The notes under the pieces were generated by a model. It was not told the DNA's origin and did not search any database. It saw only the letters and a program-made list of their open reading frames with translations. Shown here piece after piece: positions 5,555-8,825 of a stretch of DNA of 8,825 nucleotides; position 1 is the stretch's first letter; each line of letters opens with the position of its first letter. The translations under genes were made by a program, and so were the position numbers. The stretch is from an uncultured Spirochaetota bacterium (GTDB lineage Bacteria > Spirochaetota > UBA4802 > UBA5368): the NCBI GenBank assembly GCA_937864375.1, contig CALMJO010000079.1, forward strand, positions 1 to 8,825, read 5' to 3'.

Positions 5555-7693
5555 ATGGTTCGCGGGAAAAATGCCCTGCCGTGCGGAATCGTCCTCGTCG
5601 CGCTGCTCCTCGTGTGCGCCGTGGAGGAGCGCCTGCATGCGCGCCAGGAGCTCACCATCGCCGTTACCAGCAACCTGGAGGGGCGCTTCTCGCCGGATGA
5701 AAAGGACCAGGATTCCACCGACCAGCTCCTCCTGATCGCGCAGGGAATTTCCGAAGAGCGCCGTACGCGCCGCGTGGACCTCTACCTTGACCTGGGGAAC
5801 GCCTTCTATCCAGGCGCGCTTTCAAGGTACAGCATGGGCTCGGTGGTGATGGACTACCTGGAGTACTTTGGCTGCGACGCCTCGCTCGTCTCCTCCCGGG
5901 ACCTGGGAATAGGGGCCGAAAGCCTGGCCTTCCTCCAGGAGGGCAAGCGAACGCGGCTCCTGTCGTCCAACCTCATGCGGGGAGAGGAACGGATGTTCGC
6001 GCCGTATTTCCTGGTGCCGGCCGACGGCCGGGCGGTCGCGGTGATCGGCATCTCATCCGGACGGACGCTCGTGGACATTGCCGAACAGCAGGTGCACAAC
6101 ATACGGCTCGCCGCGGAGAAGGATGCCCTTGCCGGGGCGCTTGCCGCAGTCAGGGCCGCCCGTCCCGACGCGAGGGTCGTCCTCCTTTCGGGACTGAGCG
6201 TGCGCGACACGGTGGCGCTCCTCGCGGAGTTTCGCGAGGTCGACCTCGCGCTCTGCGGGGGCGACAGCACGGGGGAGCTGTTCGAGGGCAGGACCTCGCG
6301 GATCGACCTGGCCGACGGTCGCTCGCTCCTCTTCATGCCCAACGCCGGGGGATATTACCTCGCCGAGCTCGTCCTGGACGGGGCCATCTCCGTGAAACAG
6401 GTCGTGCACCGGAACGCCGCCCCCGTCGCCTACCAGGACGAGCGTTACCGCGAATTTGCCGAGCGGCTCGCGCGCTGGAAGCGGAAATACCGCGAGGAGG
6501 AGGACGTCGAGCTCGCGAACACCGGGAGCCGGGAGGTGCGGCTTTCGGACGAATCGCTCGCCAATCTTCTCCGGGACCGCTTCAATGCCGAGGTCGCCAT
6601 GGTGGAAAAAAACACCGTCACGGCCCTGCCGCAGCGCGGCGCGTTCCGGCGCTCCGACGTGCAGCGCGCGGTAAACCAGGACTACGGCATCTTCGTGTTT
6701 ACCCTTACCGGCGACGAGCTTGCGCGTGTCATGCGTGCCGCCGATTCGCCCGTGTGCCGGGGAGTCGAAAACGATTCGGTCGCCGGATACCGCCTTGAGC
6801 CGAACAGGTCCTACCGCGTCGCGGCGACGCAATCGGCGCACGCGCGCGTCGCGCAGATCCTGGCGAGGGACATTCCCTATAGGAACACATGGCAGAACGT
6901 GAGCGAGCTCATCGCCGGCGACATCCGCGGCCCCGGGACGGTGTTCGCGACCGATCATGCGTACCTGGACCGGCGGTTCCGGGCCACGATCGACCTGTAT
7001 TTTTCGAACTTCATCGACAATTCGCTCGTCGAGCGCAGCGAATCGCTGGAGGCGCCACCGGGCAAGCCCTCGGAGACCTACCGCAAGTGGGGAATGGAGA
7101 ACAGGGCCGACGTCGCGATCTTTAACCGCTTTCACCGTTTCGCGTTCACTCCCTACATGCTCTACGTGCGTCAGGACGAGTTCTACCTGCAGAACCTGCT
7201 GCGCGGGGCCTTCGTGTACACCTTCAACCTGCACGAGATCGTGAAGCCTTACCATAAGTCGCAGTGCGATACGGTTGTGCGAGAGGTGTACGGCGAGCGT
7301 CCCGTCGTCATACGGGAGACGGCGGGGTCCAATTTCGTCTGGAAGACCTTCCAGGCGAAGCTGGGCGCAGGGTTCGAAAAGCCGGTCCACGAGCCGGTGA
7401 GCTCGCCGCGCTACGGGGTGGAGGCCATCGTCAATCTTACGCTGCCTTTTACGGATAATTTCTCCTACCGGCTCAACATGGACTCGTTCTTTAGCGTCCA
7501 GGAGGCCGGGGTCCTGCGGCGCTACATCCGCAGCGATATTGAAAACGGGCTCGCGTATTCATTCAACCGGTTCCTGGGCGTGTCCGTGAAGCACAAGTTC
7601 TACTATTACTATTCTGGAGTCTCGAGGGAGCTTTACCGGGATTCGCAGATACTCACCGCGCTCGATCTGAAGACGGACTTCAAGGTGTGGTGA
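5555..7693 (+). CDS. Exported UshA/5'-nucleotidase-like protein with degenerate active site and C-terminal beta region
   Basis: 712 residues from this ATG; an in-frame ATG at 5525 would add ten. The start at 5555 is preferred because it gives a normal signal peptide: MVRGKN, a hydrophobic core (GIVLVALLLVCAV) and likely cleavage near LHA-RQE. Numbered from 5525, residues 43-300 follow the calcineurin-like phosphoesterase plan of UshA, but each metal motif is changed: TNDxHG is TSNLEGR (48-54), DxGD is DLGN (89-92), GNHE is SSRD (123-126), the LxH motif is LSGLS (221-225) and GGHSH is GGDST (245-249). Residues 330-470 match the 5'-nucleotidase C-terminal substrate domain (ESLANLLRDRF, then VFTLTGDELARVM). 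Residues 484-722 are strand-rich with alternating aromatics and end in DFKVW, an outer-membrane-type terminus. It is therefore probably a non-catalytic periplasmic or outer-membrane protein. The family plan is fairly sure; loss of activity is inferred from motif alignment by eye. Confidence 0.8.
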   Translation: MVRGKNALPCGIVLVALLLVCAVEERLHARQELTIAVTSNLEGRFSPDEKDQDSTDQLLLIAQGISEERRTRRVDLYLDLGNAFYPGALSRYSMGSVVMDYLEYFGCDASLVSSRDLGIGAESLAFLQEGKRTRLLSSNLMRGEERMFAPYFLVPADGRAVAVIGISSGRTLVDIAEQQVHNIRLAAEKDALAGALAAVRAARPDARVVLLSGLSVRDTVALLAEFREVDLALCGGDSTGELFEGRTSRIDLADGRSLLFMPNAGGYYLAELVLDGAISVKQVVHRNAAPVAYQDERYREFAERLARWKRKYREEEDVELANTGSREVRLSDESLANLLRDRFNAEVAMVEKNTVTALPQRGAFRRSDVQRAVNQDYGIFVFTLTGDELARVMRAADSPVCRGVENDSVAGYRLEPNRSYRVAATQSAHARVAQILARDIPYRNTWQNVSELIAGDIRGPGTVFATDHAYLDRRFRATIDLYFSNFIDNSLVERSESLEAPPGKPSETYRKWGMENRADVAIFNRFHRFAFTPYMLYVRQDEFYLQNLLRGAFVYTFNLHEIVKPYHKSQCDTVVREVYGERPVVIRETAGSNFVWKTFQAKLGAGFEKPVHEPVSSPRYGVEAIVNLTLPFTDNFSYRLNMDSFFSVQEAGVLRRYIRSDIENGLAYSFNRFLGVSVKHKFYYYYSGVSRELYRDSQILTALDLKTDFKVW

Positions 7694-7711
7694 GGGGGGG
7701 CATGAAGCTTA

Positions 7712-7753
7712 TATTCCTGTGAGGGCGCACAAGCGCGCGCCTTCACAGGAATA
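7712..7753. repeat. Large hairpin between the nucleotidase-like gene and the toxin-antitoxin pair
   Basis: Two 17-base arms (7712-7728 TATTCCTGTGAGGGCGC and 7737-7753) pair completely except for one G-T position, around an eight-base loop (7729-7736). It starts 18 bases after the stop of the upstream gene, so it may stop transcription or protect the message end, although no T-run follows. Its right arm shares a core, (C)GCGCCTTCA..AGGA, with the palindrome at 8513-8550 on the other side of the toxin-antitoxin pair. The rest of 7694-7869 is AT-richer and holds a candidate promoter. Confidence 0.75.
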
Positions 7754-7771
7754 CGCATAATGGAAATTCGC

Positions 7772-7800
7772 TTGAAATACCCGTAATACGACATTAAATT
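7772..7800 (+). promoter_or_regulatory. Candidate promoter of the toxin-antitoxin pair
   Basis: TTGAAA (7772-7777) and TAAATT (7795-7800) are 17 bases apart and match five and four positions of the sigma70 consensus. The leader to the antitoxin ATG would be about 60 bases. A competing element is the perfect TATAAT at 7853-7858, 11 bases before that ATG, which has no good -35 and would start transcription inside or after the ribosome binding site. Confidence 0.4.
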
Positions 7801-7869
7801 TGTTTGTAAGCATGGAAATGTGGGATCGAGGGTTAAGAACTCCCTGCGGCGTTATAATTGAGGATCAAT

Positions 7870-8094
7870 ATGCGAATACTATTAAACATTGACAGCGAGA
7901 CGCTCATCGAAGCTGCTCAAAAAATGCCCCTTGAAGAAAAATTAAAGCTCTACGATCGAATTAAGGACGAAATCCTCCAATATCGGTTTGAGTCGCTTCG
8001 GGAAGAATTGAACGAAGAAGTAGCCTTGTCGGACGAAGAAATCTCTCAAGAAGTGGAATATGTCAGAGCAGAACGCCATAAAAATCGTCGTTGA
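7870..8094 (+). CDS. Antitoxin of a VapBC-type toxin-antitoxin pair
   Basis: 74 residues. The ATG at 7870 is chosen over an in-frame TTG at 7858 because GAGG (7860-7863) lies six bases upstream. The product begins MRILLNIDSETLIEAAQKM, a short strand followed by a helix. It then becomes a highly charged helical region (PLEEKLKLYDRIKDEI, EELNEEVALSDEEIS) and ends in a basic tail (RAERHKNRR). No AbrB or classical ribbon-helix-helix signature is clear, though the strand-helix start could be a reduced one. The assignment as antitoxin rests on size, charge and the 35-base overlap with the PIN toxin gene. Antitoxins of this kind bind the toxin's active-site cleft and usually repress their own promoter. 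Base composition is clearly lower in GC than the neighbours, as expected for a transferred cassette. Confidence 0.75.
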   Translation: MRILLNIDSETLIEAAQKMPLEEKLKLYDRIKDEILQYRFESLREELNEEVALSDEEISQEVEYVRAERHKNRR

Positions 8095-8485
8095 TACTAA
8101 TATCTGGATCAGCTTTGTTATTGGCCGTACTCTCGATTCCCTGGTTAACGCAATTAGAGTTAAAAATGTCGAGGTCTGCTTTTCTCAGGTTCTCTACGAT
8201 GAGCTTTTCACAGTCCTGACTCGTCCAAAATTCAAGTCCCAAATATCTGGAATAAAAATCGCTGAAATCCGTGAATTCATTAACGGCAAAGTTACGATTA
8301 TTGAGCCGGAATGCAGTATTAATGATTGCCGTGATCCGAAGGACAACTTTCTTCTCGAACTTGCCGTTACCGCTAAGGCCGATTATCTGATCACCGGGGA
8401 TTCGGATCTCCTCGATCTTAGCCCCTTCCGCAAAGTGCACATTATTAGAGCGAAAGAATTTGAGACTATACTGAAGGGTTTATAA
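8060..8485 (+). CDS. PIN-domain toxin (VapC-type ribonuclease, COG1569/TIGR00305-like)
   Basis: 141 residues, one PIN domain, a magnesium-dependent endoribonuclease fold. IKIVVDTNIWISFVIG carries the first acidic residue (Asp12), LYDELFTVLTRPKFK has Glu48, and DCRDPKDNFLLELA with YLITGDSDLLDL supplies Asp92/Asp95 and Asp114/Asp116. All four acidic positions of the active site are therefore present, and the protein looks intact. The TRPKF and DPKDN...TGDxDLL spacing matches the putative toxin PIN family often paired with small non-AbrB antitoxins. The ATG overlaps the antitoxin gene by 35 bases in another frame, so translation is coupled; its own ribosome binding site is weak. One sampled 60-base line (8161-8220) has 26 G/C, far below the flanking genes. 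The RNA target cannot be read from sequence. Confidence 0.9.
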   Translation: MSEQNAIKIVVDTNIWISFVIGRTLDSLVNAIRVKNVEVCFSQVLYDELFTVLTRPKFKSQISGIKIAEIREFINGKVTIIEPECSINDCRDPKDNFLLELAVTAKADYLITGDSDLLDLSPFRKVHIIRAKEFETILKGL

Positions 8486-8504
8486 CCCACGTTGAAACTC
8501 AGGG

Positions 8505-8558
8505 GAATGTATCTCCTGAAGGCGCGGATTCGAATCCGCGCCTTCAGGAGTTCCATTC
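8505..8558. repeat. 38-base perfect palindrome with outer arms, after the toxin gene
   Basis: Bases 8513-8550 form a perfect palindrome (left half CTCCTGAAGGCGCGGATTC, centre TTCGAA). Beyond a 3x3 internal loop, GAATG (8505-8509) pairs with CATTC (8554-8558). As RNA this is a very stable hairpin of about 17 pairs plus five. Downstream sequence is T-rich but not a clean T-run (TTCCATTCATTATTCT), so it may act as a terminator separating the toxin gene from rfbA. Its core is related to the hairpin at 7712-7753. Confidence 0.85.
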
Positions 8559-8596
8559 ATTATTCTCAAGGTCTAATCAGCGCCCGCAATTTATCC

Positions 8597-8624
8597 TTGA
8601 AAAATAGCGTCAATGATATATGAA
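8597..8624 (+). promoter_or_regulatory. Weak candidate promoter of rfbA
   Basis: TTGAAA (8597-8602) and TATGAA (8619-8624) are 16 bases apart; the -10 matches only four of six positions. It lies between the 38-base palindrome and rfbA, where a promoter would be expected. Nothing else was seen in 8559-8663. Confidence 0.25.
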
Positions 8625-8663
8625 AGGCACAAGTCGGTAATCGTGGTTTGGGGATGTGAATTG

Positions 8664-8825
8664 ATGAAGGGAATAATTCTCGCCGGCGGATCGGGCACAA
8701 GGCTCTTCCCCGCGACGCGCGTCGTGTGCAAGCAGCTGCTACCGGTCTACGACAAGCCAATGGTATATTACCCGCTGTCGGTCCTCATGCTTGCGGGGAT
8801 TAGGGACATTCTCGTCATATCGACC
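8664..8825 (+). CDS. rfbA: Glucose-1-phosphate thymidylyltransferase (3' end outside window)
   Basis: The first 54 codons run to the window edge. The product joins glucose 1-phosphate and dTTP to make dTDP-glucose, the first step to dTDP-rhamnose and related surface sugars. The N-terminus MKGIILAGGSGTRLFPATR is the nucleotide-binding signature (GGxGTRL with Arg13). CKQLLPVYDKPMVYYPLS holds the conserved lysine (Lys23), and MLAGIRDILVIST is typical of RmlA rather than of UTP-glucose-1-phosphate uridylyltransferase (GalU). Cys22 is unusual next to the common Ser. The ribosome binding site is weak (GGGGAT about nine bases upstream). The GC-rich composition of the main chromosome resumes here, so this gene is not part of the toxin-antitoxin island. 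rfbB, rfbC and rfbD would be expected to the right but are not visible. Confidence 0.92.
   Translation, partial: MKGIILAGGSGTRLFPATRVVCKQLLPVYDKPMVYYPLSVLMLAGIRDILVIST

Noticed and set aside
5612..5647. Possible lipobox (LLVC) in the signal peptide of the nucleotidase-like protein.
   Set aside because: Valine before the cysteine is not accepted by the usual lipobox, and a signal peptidase I site (LHA-RQ) fits better.
6053..7390. Long open frame of 445 codons on the minus strand inside the nucleotidase-like gene.
   Set aside because: GC-rich codons leave the opposite strand open. The product has no recognisable domain, whereas the plus-strand frame shows a signal peptide and family motifs.
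7702..7722. Six-codon ORF (MKLIFL) behind a G-rich stretch, running into the 7712-7753 hairpin; possible leader peptide.
   Set aside because: Too short to separate from chance, and no regulated codon run is seen. The G-run directly follows the upstream stop.
8526..8540. tRNA T-arm look-alike (GGATTCGAATCC) inside the right palindrome.
   Set aside because: The loop would have eight bases rather than seven, and no acceptor, D or anticodon arms can be found around it. It is simply the centre of the palindrome.

Overview
The window is GC-rich, gene-dense bacterial chromosome apart from one AT-richer island near its right end. The best guess for the host is a high-GC spirochaete (Spirochaetota). 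This rests mainly on the tail-anchored protein at 4347-5369, which resembles a conserved spirochaete family recalled from memory, so the assignment is moderate to low confidence. No rRNA, tRNA, CRISPR array or transposase was found.

Layout from left to right. (1) 1-1203, plus strand: the end of ribD and all of ribE, consecutive steps of riboflavin synthesis. (2) 1231-4163, minus strand, convergent with ribDE: a compact run read in the order 42-codon small ORF, glnA (type I-alpha glutamine synthetase), a Gfo/Idh/MocA oxidoreductase and a STAS-domain anti-sigma-factor antagonist. The small ORF has the best ribosome binding site of the run, and its stop codon abuts the glnA start in the same frame (TAGATG). 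A dyad and a weak promoter lie upstream. (3) 4347-5369, minus strand: a conserved protein with one C-terminal membrane anchor, behind a good sigma70-type promoter. (4) 5555-7693, plus strand, divergent: an exported protein built on the UshA/5'-nucleotidase plan in which every recognisable metal-binding motif is substituted, followed by a C-terminal region that looks like an outer-membrane beta-sheet or barrel. (5) 7870-8485: an AT-richer toxin-antitoxin pair (PIN-domain RNase toxin plus small antitoxin), bracketed by two strong hairpins that share a sequence core. (6) 8664 to the edge: the first 54 codons of rfbA/rmlA, probably the start of a dTDP-sugar (rhamnose) locus.

How the parts relate. 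ribDE is ordinary metabolism. The glnA run joins nitrogen assimilation to an oxidoreductase and a signalling-type STAS protein; the unannotated small protein translated just before glnA is the most interesting candidate for an undescribed regulator. The degenerate nucleotidase suggests a binding or scaffolding protein rather than an enzyme. The toxin-antitoxin cassette looks recently acquired.
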